The notes beneath the pieces are model-generated. The model was not told where the DNA came from, did no database searches, and saw nothing but the letters and a program-made list of their open reading frames with translations. A stretch of DNA of 64,000 nucleotides from Magnetococcales bacterium (GTDB lineage Bacteria; Pseudomonadota; Magnetococcia; Magnetococcales; Magnetaquicoccaceae): NCBI GenBank assembly GCA_011089965.1, contig JAANAU010000003.1:94434-158433 (forward strand), given 5' to 3'. Below, piece by piece: positions 15,848 to 23,889 of the stretch (positions are counted from its first letter, which is position 1; each line of letters starts with the position of its first letter). The position numbers and the translations under genes were made by a program.

Positions 15848-18800
15848 ATGCGTTTTTTTGCCGACATGCACATCCATTCCAAATATTCCCGTGCCACGAG
15901 TCGCGATTGCGACCTGGTTCATCTGGCCTTGTGGGCGCGGCGCAAGGGGATTGCGGTGCTGGGCAGTGGGGATTTCACCCATCCGGCCTGGATTGCCGCC
16001 ATTGCCGAACAGACCGTGGAGGCCGAACCGGGTTTGCGACGATTGCAACCCGATCTGGAGCGCCAGGTTGTCGAGGGGTTGGATCAGGGTGGCAGTATAC
16101 CAGGGGATGGTCAGCCGGTCCGGTTTCTGTTGTCAGTGGAGATTTCGACCATTTACAAGAAAGGTGCCACCACCCGCAAGGTGCATCACCTCATCTGCGT
16201 GCCTTCATTGGAGGCGGCGCAACGGCTGAATGCACGCCTGGCCCGCATTGGGAATCTGCACTCTGATGGTCGTCCGATCCTGGGATTGGACTCGCGGGAT
16301 CTGTTGGAGATCACCCTGGAGTCAGACCCGGATGCCTTTTTGATTCCTGCCCATATTTGGACCCCGTGGTTTTCGGCTTTGGGTTCCAAGTCCGGTTTTG
16401 ATTCCATTGCCGACTGCTATGGCGATCTGGCCTCCCATATCTTTGCCGTGGAGACGGGCCTTTCTTCGGATCCGCCCATGAATTGGCGGGTGGGCAGCCT
16501 GGATCGTTATCGACTGGTCTCCAACTCGGACGCCCACTCCCCCTCCAAGGTGGCGCGTGAAGCGACGATTTTTACCTGCGACATGGACTATCATGCCATG
16601 TTGCATGCCTTGCGCAGCGGTGACGGATATGGCGGGACCGTGGAGTTTTTTCCGGAAGAGGGCAAATACCATCTGGATGGTCACCGCGCCTGTCAGGTCT
16701 GTCTGGAACCCCAAGAGACCAAACGGTTGTCCGGCCTCTGTCCCGTGTGCGGCAAAGGGGTGACCGTTGGGGTATTGAACCGGGTCGAAGCGTTGGCAGA
16801 TCGTCCGGAAGGGGTGAAGTCACCCCATGCCGCCCCGTTCTGGTCCCTGATTCCTCTTCCTGAGATCATCGCCGAGGTCGAAGGGGTGGGACCAGCCTCC
16901 AATCGGGTGGCCAGAAGCTATGATGACATGATCCGTCGTTTGGGTTCCGAGTTGACGATTCTCGAAACCGTGCCTCTGGAAGAGATCCGGCGTCACACCT
17001 CCTTGCGCATGGCCGAGGCCATTCAACGGGTGCGGGCCGGGCAGGTGATCCGTTCCGGGGGGTATGATGGGGAGTTCGGGGTGATTCGGGTGTTTGTCCA
17101 GACTGCGGACAAGGCGTCACGCAGCACCGGACTGTTCGCCCCGGGGAGTGTGGAAGAGCGGATCGTGCCCCCACCCACCCCGGCTCCACCGCCTCCCGTC
17201 GTTCCGGCAGGGATTCCGGCGCAACTTTCGACTCCGGTGGCAAAGGAGAGCGTGTCCGACTTGACGACTGGTGTTGACCTGGAGCAGGAGCAGGCCATCA
17301 CCTCGGATCATCCCTCTTTGTTGATCCTGGCTGGACCGGGCACAGGCAAGACCTACACCCTGACGCAACGTCTGGTGCGTATGATTCAACAGGGAGCGAC
17401 CCCGGAAACCTGTCTGGCCGTGACCTTTACCCGACGTGCTGCCAAAGAGCTGCGGACACGGCTTGCCGGACTGTTGGATGAAAAGGTGGTGCGTGCCATT
17501 TCCGTGTTGACCTTTCATGCCTTGGGCTGGGAGATCGTGCGGCAGGCTGCTGCGCGGTTCGGCTATCCCAAGTCGGTGGCCATTGCGACCGAAGCCGATG
17601 GCATCCGCCGTTTATGCACAGACCTCGGGTTGAGCCGGAGAGATGCCGGGCGTCAACTGGCGCGGTTTGGACGCCTGCGGCGCAGCGTCGGGCCGGAGTT
17701 GCCGGAGGATGCCGAGATCCGGAGTGCCTTGGCGTATCATCGCGAGGGGATGCGCAAGCGCGGGTTGGTGGAGCTGGAGGATCTGATCGCCTTGCCGGTT
17801 GCCTGGATGGATCAGGATCCGGAGTTGGCCGCAGACTGGCGCAATCGTTATGCGCATCTGTTTGTGGATGAGTTCCAGGATATCGATGCCACCCAATATG
17901 CCCTGCTGCGCCATATCGTGGGTGCAGAGGCCACGTTGTGCGTGATCGGGGATCCGGATCAGGCGATTTACGGTTTTCGCGGTGGCGATCCAGGTCTTTT
18001 TGCGGCGCTGGTGCGTGACGTTCCCGCCATCCATTCCGTGCTTCTGCGTCGCAACTATCGATCTGGCCACGGGATCATCCAGGGGGCATTGGGGGTGATG
18101 GCACAAGCCACCCTGCGGCGTGAACGGGAGTTGATTCCGATCTCTTCGGATGCCCGGCGGGTGGTTGTGCATGCTGCGGCCCACGACAATGCCGAGGCCC
18201 ATTTCGTGATCCAGACTCTGGAAGCGTTGATGGGTGGACATGGGTTTCATGCCCTGGACAGTGGTCAGGCCGATGGACATGCCCAGGGGGAGTATGGCTT
18301 TTCGGACTTTGCCGTTCTGTATCGTTCGGAGGCTTTGACCGTCCCGCTTTGTCAGGCGCTGGAACGGGCGGGCATTCCGTACCAGAAACGGTCGCATGAG
18401 CGTTTGCGGGATCATCCCGGGGTAGATCGGTTGCTGGAAGCCATGGAGTCGCTCCAGATCTCTGGCTCGTTACTGACAAAGATGCAGCAGGTGGCCGCAG
18501 CGGATGGGTCTGACCTTGAGTTGGCACAGGCAGTGGAGTGGTTGACCCCTTTGGCCCAGCGGCATGACGCGGACTGGAGGGCATTTCAGGCCGAGGTGGC
18601 TTTGGGGGCAGAGGTGGATCTGTTGGACGCCCGGGCGCAACGGGTGGCTCTGGTGACCATGCATGCTTCCAAGGGACTGGAGTATCGGGTGGTTTTTGTG
18701 ATCGGATGCGAGGATGGGGTGCTGCCTTGGCGTTTTGGCGACCAACCCGCCGATGCAGCCGCCATCGAAGAGGAGCGACGGCTGTTGTTTGTGGCCATGA

Positions 18801-18991
18801 CCCGTGCCCGGGAAACCTTGTTTCTGAGTTGGGCCAGAAAACGGTTGTGGCAAGGCGTGCCCCGTGCCATGACACCTTCGCCATTTCTGGCAGACATTCG
18901 TGAGGAACTGCTGGAACGTCGTGTTTTCAAATCCACGACAGCCAGGAAGCCTCAAACGACCAATAAGCAGTTGGCATTCAAATTGGAGTAG
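15848..18991 (+). CDS. PHP phosphoesterase - zinc ribbon - UvrD-type helicase fusion
   Basis: A 1047-residue multidomain DNA enzyme. Residues 1-270 are a PHP domain (MRFFADMHIHSKYSRATS with HxH; a later NSDAHSPSK). A zinc ribbon has Cys282, Cys285, Cys298 and Cys301. Residues 310-400 hold a helix-hairpin-helix-like segment (EGVGPASNRVARSYDD). From about 470 onward is a superfamily 1 helicase: Walker A AGPGTGKTYTLTQ near 495, LFVDEFQDIDATQ, CVIGDPDQAIYGFRGG, TMHASKGLEYRVVFV and LFVAMTRARETLF. All helicase motifs are present, so it should unwind DNA. The PHP part may be a phosphoesterase or nuclease. ATG with AAAGG just upstream. Good evidence for architecture; the exact repair role is unknown. 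Confidence 0.9.
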   Translation: MRFFADMHIHSKYSRATSRDCDLVHLALWARRKGIAVLGSGDFTHPAWIAAIAEQTVEAEPGLRRLQPDLERQVVEGLDQGGSIPGDGQPVRFLLSVEISTIYKKGATTRKVHHLICVPSLEAAQRLNARLARIGNLHSDGRPILGLDSRDLLEITLESDPDAFLIPAHIWTPWFSALGSKSGFDSIADCYGDLASHIFAVETGLSSDPPMNWRVGSLDRYRLVSNSDAHSPSKVAREATIFTCDMDYHAMLHALRSGDGYGGTVEFFPEEGKYHLDGHRACQVCLEPQETKRLSGLCPVCGKGVTVGVLNRVEALADRPEGVKSPHAAPFWSLIPLPEIIAEVEGVGPASNRVARSYDDMIRRLGSELTILETVPLEEIRRHTSLRMAEAIQRVRAGQVIRSGGYDGEFGVIRVFVQTADKASRSTGLFAPGSVEERIVPPPTPAPPPPVVPAGIPAQLSTPVAKESVSDLTTGVDLEQEQAITSDHPSLLILAGPGTGKTYTLTQRLVRMIQQGATPETCLAVTFTRRAAKELRTRLAGLLDEKVVRAISVLTFHALGWEIVRQAAARFGYPKSVAIATEADGIRRLCTDLGLSRRDAGRQLARFGRLRRSVGPELPEDAEIRSALAYHREGMRKRGLVELEDLIALPVAWMDQDPELAADWRNRYAHLFVDEFQDIDATQYALLRHIVGAEATLCVIGDPDQAIYGFRGGDPGLFAALVRDVPAIHSVLLRRNYRSGHGIIQGALGVMAQATLRRERELIPISSDARRVVVHAAAHDNAEAHFVIQTLEALMGGHGFHALDSGQADGHAQGEYGFSDFAVLYRSEALTVPLCQALERAGIPYQKRSHERLRDHPGVDRLLEAMESLQISGSLLTKMQQVAAADGSDLELAQAVEWLTPLAQRHDADWRAFQAEVALGAEVDLLDARAQRVALVTMHASKGLEYRVVFVIGCEDGVLPWRFGDQPADAAAIEEERRLLFVAMTRARETLFLSWARKRLWQGVPRAMTPSPFLADIREELLERRVFKSTTARKPQTTNKQLAFKLE

Positions 18992-19010
18992 CGTATCAAT
19001 AGAAATTATT

Positions 19011-19030
19011 GATGTGCATAGGCAAGGAGA
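19011..19030 (+). repeat. 20-bp direct repeat, left copy
   Basis: GATGTGCATAGGCAAGGAGA here is repeated exactly at 20942-20961. The pair brackets the DUF4351 nuclease gene and the IS66 remnant. The repeat contains an AAGGAG ribosome-site-like core. It adjoins a 7-5-7 palindrome (18995-19013). Confidence 0.8.
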
Positions 19031-19099
19031 TTGCGCCCATGATCGAGACTGTGCATCTGGAGCAGGTTGCGGACGGCACCGGGCCTCTGGCTGCGATGA

Positions 19100-19201
19100 G
19101 ACCATCGCCACCCTGAATCAGGTCTCGTCTTTGTCGGCGACACAGATTATGATGGTGGCACGTTGATCATCGACACGACAGCCAAGATTTCATCGCCATG
19201 A
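19100..19201 (+). pseudogene. Possible fragment of a PKHD-type Fe(II)/2OG dioxygenase
   Basis: A 33-codon open stretch ends with LVFVGDTDYDGGTLIIDTT, which resembles the DYDGGELVI segment of PKHD/PiuC-type hydroxylases. It has no start of its own and ends in TGA at 19199-19201, overlapping the ATG of the nuclease gene as ATGA. A short ORF in another frame (19039-19116), preceded by a good AAGGAG site, may be a remnant of the original start of the broken gene. Short and speculative. Confidence 0.3.
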
Positions 19202-20148
19202 GCGACACCCAATCCAAAACCTGCTGGCACTGCCTGATCGCTGCAACGCTGAAAGAGTTGCTGGAACCGGTGGGCATCGAAGTCCGTACGGAGGTTCCAG
19301 TCCTCGCCCAACCGCCCAATGCGGACATCATTCTTTTGCAACGCAAAGCGGGCCGCACCGAAGAGCAATGCCTGCTGATGGCTGATGGACTTTTGGACTT
19401 GGATGTGGAGCAGATCCTGGCCGAAATCAAGGTAACCCAAAGTCTGAATGAAAGAGTATTTGCCAAGGCATACCGATATGATGATTCCTACCTGGAATAT
19501 GCCAAGTTGGAACTCCACCAGTTGCGTACAGTCATCATCAGCTCCAAAACTCCGCAAAAATCACTTCTTGCTCGCTGTTCATTCCAACCAATCGGGATGA
19601 ATGGTGTCTATGAAAACCAACCGATCTTCGGCAGGACTCTTCGATTGATTGTATTGAACCAACTGGATAACCATGCCAGAAACGCCCCTCTGAAATGCTT
19701 TGCCTCTCGCATGGAAGAAAGAAGGTTGGCATTTGAAACCCTGGAGCAGGACAGATTGGTGCATGTGTCGAAATCTTTCAATACTGTTATAGCAGGTCTA
19801 AGGAGTAATCTCATGCAAGGCTCATTGAACCATCTTGACAATGCAGGTCTGACCCCGGATTCCGTGATGCGGGTCGGGAGACGGATGCTCGAGGCCACGC
19901 TGGATATGATGGATGAGGAGGAGTTGTATGCCATCCCGAGATTGGAGCATTTCCTGGTTCAAAAGCTTCAGGATGGCGAGCAAAGAGGCGAGGCCAAAAT
20001 CTTGACCCGTCTCCTTCAGCGCCGTTTCGGCACCCTGCCCGACTGGGCCAATGACAAAATTACCAAGGCTAAATCTTCCGAAATGGAGGAGTGGAGCCTC
20101 CGATTGATGGATGCGCCAAACTCATTGGAGGAGGTATTCGCAGAGTGA
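19198..20148 (+). CDS. Rpn-like PD-(D/E)XK nuclease with DUF4351 C-terminus
   Basis: A 316-residue protein. The N-terminal half fits a PD-(D/E)XK nuclease core: NADIILLQ gives the Asp and ILAEIKV gives the ExK. The C-terminal 60 residues ([17 protein letters not shown] to SLEEVFAE) are a DUF4351 domain, shared with the second Rpn gene at 27475. Related proteins are annotated as Rpn-family recombination-promoting nucleases or putative transposases. The ATG at 19198 overlaps the stop of an upstream gene fragment. The whole block lies between 20-bp direct repeats, next to an IS66 remnant. Codon use is AT-richer than its neighbours, consistent with transfer. Confidence 0.75.
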   Translation: MSDTQSKTCWHCLIAATLKELLEPVGIEVRTEVPVLAQPPNADIILLQRKAGRTEEQCLLMADGLLDLDVEQILAEIKVTQSLNERVFAKAYRYDDSYLEYAKLELHQLRTVIISSKTPQKSLLARCSFQPIGMNGVYENQPIFGRTLRLIVLNQLDNHARNAPLKCFASRMEERRLAFETLEQDRLVHVSKSFNTVIAGLRSNLMQGSLNHLDNAGLTPDSVMRVGRRMLEATLDMMDEEELYAIPRLEHFLVQKLQDGEQRGEAKILTRLLQRRFGTLPDWANDKITKAKSSEMEEWSLRLMDAPNSLEEVFAE

Positions 20149-20186
20149 CGCGCATCAAGTCGCCTGCGTTGCCCATTGCGCGTCAC
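20145..20186 (+). terminator. Stem-loop at the end of the DUF4351 nuclease gene
   Basis: GTGACGCGCA (20145-20154) and TGCGCGTCAC (20177-20186) form a perfect 10-bp stem with a 22-base loop, starting within the stop codon. No T-run follows, so termination would have to be atypical. It could also be an end structure of the mobile unit. The rest of 20187-20410 is AT-rich and shows no gene. Confidence 0.4.
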
Positions 20187-20410
20187 GAAAGGGCGGAGTC
20201 GAACCTTGCTCGACGCTGGCTGGTGATTTGATTTTATCGTAAATCATAAAGACATGACAACACCGCTGTCCAAAATAATCTGCCGCAGACGATTGACTCC
20301 TTTGCTGGTGCGGGTTGAGTCCGGATTTTCCTTGTTGAATGCGGAAGTAATGAATTGAAATATAACAACAAAATAACGGAATGATCTGGATATTACCGGG
20401 TACAATATTC

Positions 20411-20941
20411 GTAACCGTTCAGGTCAGAAACAAAGGCATCAAGCCTTGATAATGTGATTATTGGCGGTCAGGTTTTCATCCTTGAACAATATCAGGAAGT
20501 GGCCAAGGCGTTGCTGGGCGAGTTAGCCGGAGTTTTGATTTCTGATCGCTACAGCGCTACAATCCGTGGCCATTGGAGCGTCGCCAGGGGTGTTGGGCGC
20601 ATTTGCGACGGGATCCTTCCCGTTGCCCCGGCGTTGTGGACTTTCGTTCGCGTCCCTGGCGTGAACCAACCAATAACGTGGCGGAACGGACGGTGCGTCA
20701 TGGAGTGCTCTGGCGCAAGGGATGTTTTGGCACGGATAGCAAGACGGGAAGTCGCTTCGCGGAACGGATCATGACTGTGGCTGCCACCTGTCGTCAACAG
20801 AAACGCAATTTCCTCAAATTCCTGATGCAGGCAATCAATGCGGATTTGCGAGGTCAGTCCGCCCCTTCTCTCCTGCCCAGGCAGGTTGTTTTGATGCTTC
20901 AGGCAGCCTGAATGAAGCATTTTACTGGGCTGAACGGTTAC
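20411..20941 (+). mobile_element. Decayed IS66-family element with intact ends
   Basis: GTAACCGTTCAG at 20411-20422 and its exact inverse complement CTGAACGGTTAC at 20930-20941 delimit a 531-bp unit, much shorter than a complete IS66. The inside encodes only broken pieces of the IS66 transposase. No 8-bp target duplication is seen: the left flank is CAATATTC and the right flank GATGTGCA. The right end abuts exactly the 20-bp repeat at 20942. It may be a non-autonomous derivative or a deletion remnant. Confidence 0.75.
20454..20911 (+). pseudogene. IS66-family transposase remnant (frameshifted, internally deleted)
   Basis: Three pieces in alternating frames match the IS66 transposase: LGELAGVLISDRYSA (catalytic core), ERRQGCWAHLRRDPSR in the next frame, then EPTNNVAERTVRHGVLWRKG (terminal catalytic Glu region) through to SAPSLLP. 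A one-base shift follows DRYSA. About a hundred residues between LRRD and EPTNN are missing, and the frame changes again near VRVPGV. The protein cannot be functional. Confidence 0.82.
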
Positions 20942-20961
20942 GATGTGCATAGGCAAGGAGA
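20942..20961 (+). repeat. 20-bp direct repeat, right copy
   Basis: Exact second copy of the sequence at 19011-19030, starting on the first base after the IS66 right end. Here it runs directly into the body of the truncated AAA_13 ATPase gene, whereas the left copy runs into different sequence. Confidence 0.8.
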
Positions 20962-22109
20962 CTGAACGACTGGGGCATGGCGATTGGGTGCGGGCCGGGC
21001 GTCGCCATCTGGAACGGAATCATGGAGTCTGTCCTTTCTGTCAGCAGTCGGCACCCGAGCGGTTGGCTGGTGAGCTAAATGATTATTTTGATGCGACCTT
21101 CCTGGAAGAAGAACAACTCCTGGCCAGGTTGGAGCAGCAATACCGGCAGGATGCGCACGCGATCCGCCAGTGGTTGGATCAGATTCTCTTGGCTCCTGCG
21201 CGTTTGTTGGATGTGGAACTCCTGCAACATCTGAAGTACCGTTTTGAGCAGGGTGTGACCATCAACCTGTACCGGATGGAGAACAAACGCAAAGAGCCAG
21301 GCTTGAGCGTGACATTGGAATCATTGGCGGATGATCTGTGCCGACTTGGGGATCTGGTTGCCGGGGTCAATCAGCAGATTGTGGAACAAAACCGTCTATT
21401 GAAGCAGTTGCATGAGGAACAGGGGCGGTTGATTGCCGAGTTCTGGCGCCACCTGCTTGATGGAGAGTTTGCGCCCCTGTTGCAGGCGTATCACCTGAAC
21501 AGTCGCGAATATACCCAAACCCTGCTAGAGCTTGACCAGCGCATCACCCAATGCAAGCAGGACATGCGCACGTTGGAGCAGGAACGGACCGCATTGACGG
21601 ACTCTTTGATCACCATCCAACCGGCCATCGACGGCATGAACGGTTTGTTGGAGATGATCGGCATGCATGGATTTGTCGTCGTCCCGGCTGAACCCCATGG
21701 TTATCGTCTGGTCCGTCCGAATGGCACGGATGCCTTGGAGACGATCAGCGATGGTGAAAGAGGGCTGTTGACTTTGTTGTATTTTTATTATCTGGCGCGG
21801 GGATCCTTGGCGTTGCATCAGGTTGCCGATGACCGCATCGTGGTGTTGGATGATCCCACGGTTGGTCTGGATCCGGAGACCATGCATTTTGCTGCGCGCG
21901 TGTTGCGCAAATTGATTGGTTTGGTGCGTCAACCGGAAAGTCGGATCCGCCAGTTGTGGATTTTGACCCATGATCCGCGTTTTCTTCAGGATGTCACGGT
22001 TCATCCTTTCCGACTGTCTGGTCAGCCTTTGGAAGACGAGAGCTTCTGGAAGATTCGGAAAGACCGGCATGGATCCAGCGTGGAACGTCTGGCTGTTATC
22101 GGGTTCTGA
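20943..22109 (+). pseudogene. AAA_13 (RloC/PrrC-like) ATPase, 5'-truncated
   Basis: The 388-residue open frame holds only the C-terminal part of an AAA_13 ATPase. It has a Cys knuckle (CPFCQQ) after WVRAGRRHLE, a coiled coil (residues 40-230), the ABC-type signature ISDGERGLL, Walker B RIVVLDDPTVGLDPET and the H-loop WILTHDPRFL. The N-terminal lobe with Walker A, normally about 250 residues, is absent, so ATP hydrolysis is not expected. The first codons come from the 20-bp repeat. Intact relatives include anticodon nucleases and phage-defence ATPases. The truncation coincides with the IS66 remnant, so element activity probably deleted the 5' end. Confidence 0.72.
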
Positions 22110-22339
22110 TTTTCTATAATTGTATTGATTTTGGTGATCGCTGACGTGTTGTTGGATCAAAATATGCAAACTTGGCAATTCCTCCGGTGTTTTTCCTGTT
22201 GCCCGATCTTGACTTTGTTTTATCCGGGTCGATTTTTCAGATGACTTGTTCCGGAAAACTGGGTAATATTATTGTCAGACGAGATGTTGCCCAGGTGGGT
22301 AAACGATAACGTACGATAATGTTCAATTGAGTGGTGAGC

Positions 22340-22810
22340 ATGGCCAGCCCCTTTGGGAAGATTTGGATTCTCGTATTCAATCTGTTGCTGGGTCGCAAAC
22401 GTGGGGAACACCATCGGAAAGCGGGAGAGCGTTATCGCTTGGAGAATGGTGCCAAACCTGGGGTGACGACGACTGCCAGTGGCTTGCAATGGGAGGTGTT
22501 GCGTGCGGGCACCGGCCCCAGGCCCGGTTTTTCCGGGCGTGTGGTGGTTCATTATCGCGGCACCCTGGTCAATGGGGTGGAGTTTGACTCCTCTTATGCA
22601 CGGGGTGAACCGGCCACCTTTGGTCTTTTGGATGTGATTTCCGGCTGGCGCGAGGGTCTGCAACTGATGCCCGAAGGGAGTCACTACCGTTTTGTGATTC
22701 CGCCGGATCTGGCCTATGGGGCTACCGGAGCCGGATTGCTGATTGCCTCGATGTCTACTTTGATTTTTGAAGTGGAACTGCTTCGGGTGGAATCCAAGGA
22801 CAAGCACTGA
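22340..22810 (+). CDS. FKBP-type peptidyl-prolyl isomerase, membrane-anchored
   Basis: About 156 residues. A short hydrophobic N-terminus (IWILVFNLLLG) may anchor it in the membrane. The FKBP domain covers residues 45-150: GLQWEVLRAGTG, VVVHYRGTLVNGVEFDSSYA, VISGWREGLQLMPEGSHYRF and IPPDLAYGATGAG. These carry the ligand-pocket residues. It would speed proline isomerisation during folding of envelope proteins. The ATG at 22340 is chosen; GTG at 22331 is in frame, and neither has a strong ribosome site. The 22110-22339 stretch before it is AT-rich and shows nothing I can name. Confidence 0.88.
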   Translation: MASPFGKIWILVFNLLLGRKRGEHHRKAGERYRLENGAKPGVTTTASGLQWEVLRAGTGPRPGFSGRVVVHYRGTLVNGVEFDSSYARGEPATFGLLDVISGWREGLQLMPEGSHYRFVIPPDLAYGATGAGLLIASMSTLIFEVELLRVESKDKH

Positions 22811-22820
22811 AAGGGATCAT

Positions 22821-22855
22821 CCGCGCGGCTGCGGATGTCACAGGCAGCCGCGCGG
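22821..22855. terminator. Bidirectional terminator-like hairpin
   Basis: CCGCGCGGCTGC (22821-22832) and GCAGCCGCGCGG (22844-22855) form a perfect, very GC-rich 12-bp stem with an 11-base loop, placed between the two convergent genes. There is no T-run. Confidence 0.6.
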
Positions 22856-22862
22856 GCACATG

Positions 22863-23135
22863 CTACCACCAGTTCCAGGGCATCCACGAACCGCCCGGGC
22901 CACGGTTGTTGTAGTACGGATAATACCCGTAAGGATAACCTCCCCCCCACGGATAGTATCCGCCATAAGGGTAATAACCGCCATACGGATAATATCCACC
23001 ATAATACGGATAATATCCATAACCTGGATAACCGTAATATGGATTGCCCCACCATGCGTCAGCGGTGTCAGGCAGAGTCATGGCAGCTGTTCCCAGAATG
23101 GCGGCCAAACCCAAGGCAATGGCATGTTTTTTCAT
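22863..23135 (-). CDS. Gly/Tyr/Trp-rich secreted protein, sulfur-globule-protein-like
   Basis: A 90-residue precursor. A signal peptide (1-27, ending LPDTADA) precedes a mature part made almost only of Tyr, Gly, Pro and Trp, in repeats of the type YGGYYPYGGYYPWGG, ending WMPWNWW. Composition, size and export signal fit the sulfur globule proteins (Sgp/CV) that coat periplasmic sulfur inclusions in purple sulfur and other sulfur-oxidising bacteria. Alternatively it is a generic Gly/Tyr-rich envelope protein. A strong GGGAGGAA site precedes the ATG. No sox or dsr genes lie in the window. Confidence 0.6.
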   Translation of the reverse strand: MKKHAIALGLAAILGTAAMTLPDTADAWWGNPYYGYPGYGYYPYYGGYYPYGGYYPYGGYYPWGGGYPYGYYPYYNNRGPGGSWMPWNWW

Positions 23136-23262
23136 GTTCTGGTTCCTCCCATGGTCAAGAAGTGAAGATCCGGATCGGCTCTCCGGTACACGGCAATTGT
23201 TGAAAAAATAGCAAAGGATCTACAAGGTTTCAATGGAATTTTATGGCCGGGAGCCGGTATGG

Positions 23263-23889
23263 ATGTCTGGTGACAAAATTCTGGAACAGACGGTATGTGT
23301 GGTGCTCGCCGGAGGTCGCGGACAGCGCCTGGGAGGCCGGGACAAGGCTCTGATCCCTTTTCTGGAGGGTTGCCTGCTGTCGCGGATCCAGTCCCGTGTG
23401 ACCGCTCCGGTTGCCGAGGTGGTTTTGAGTGCAAACGGGGATCCTGGCCGTTTTGTCGGGTTTGGCTGGCGTGTGCTCCCGGATCTCAGACCTGGCCATT
23501 TGGGTCCGTTGGCCGGGATCGAGGCTGCTTTGGTGGATGATGGCCGGAGGGAGTGGGTGTTGTCGGTCTCCGTGGATTTGCCTTTTCTGCCGTTTGACTG
23601 GATGAAGCGGTTGGCCGAGGCGAGTGGTGATGCGCGGCAACCTGTTGTGGCCAGCTCCAACGGACGGTTGCATCCTGTGGTGGCCCTGTGGCCGCGTGCG
23701 TTGTTGCCTGTGATTCAGGATGCCTTGGATCGCAACAACTGCCGATTAATGGATCTCTTGCATCAACATCCCCCACGCCCGGTGGAATTTCCGCTATTGC
23801 CGGGTGGAGTGGATCCGTTTTTCAATGTCAATGATCCGGACTCCTTGAGAGAGGCTGAGTATTGGGCCTCCCGTTCGCTGATTGGATGA
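23263..23889 (+). CDS. mobA: Molybdenum cofactor guanylyltransferase
   Basis: A 208-residue nucleotidyltransferase that adds GMP to molybdopterin to make the MGD cofactor of the DMSO-reductase family. The N-terminal signature is CVVLAGGRGQRLGGRDKAL, followed by VLPDLRPGHLGPLAGIEAAL, SVDLPFLP with the metal-binding Asp, and FFNVNDPDSLREAE. ATG at 23263 has GGGAG 9 bases upstream; an earlier ATG at 23233 would add 10 residues. The stop overlaps the next gene's ATG as ATGA. Implies molybdoenzymes such as nitrate reductase or formate dehydrogenase elsewhere in the genome. Confidence 0.9.
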   Translation: MSGDKILEQTVCVVLAGGRGQRLGGRDKALIPFLEGCLLSRIQSRVTAPVAEVVLSANGDPGRFVGFGWRVLPDLRPGHLGPLAGIEAALVDDGRREWVLSVSVDLPFLPFDWMKRLAEASGDARQPVVASSNGRLHPVVALWPRALLPVIQDALDRNNCRLMDLLHQHPPRPVEFPLLPGGVDPFFNVNDPDSLREAEYWASRSLIG

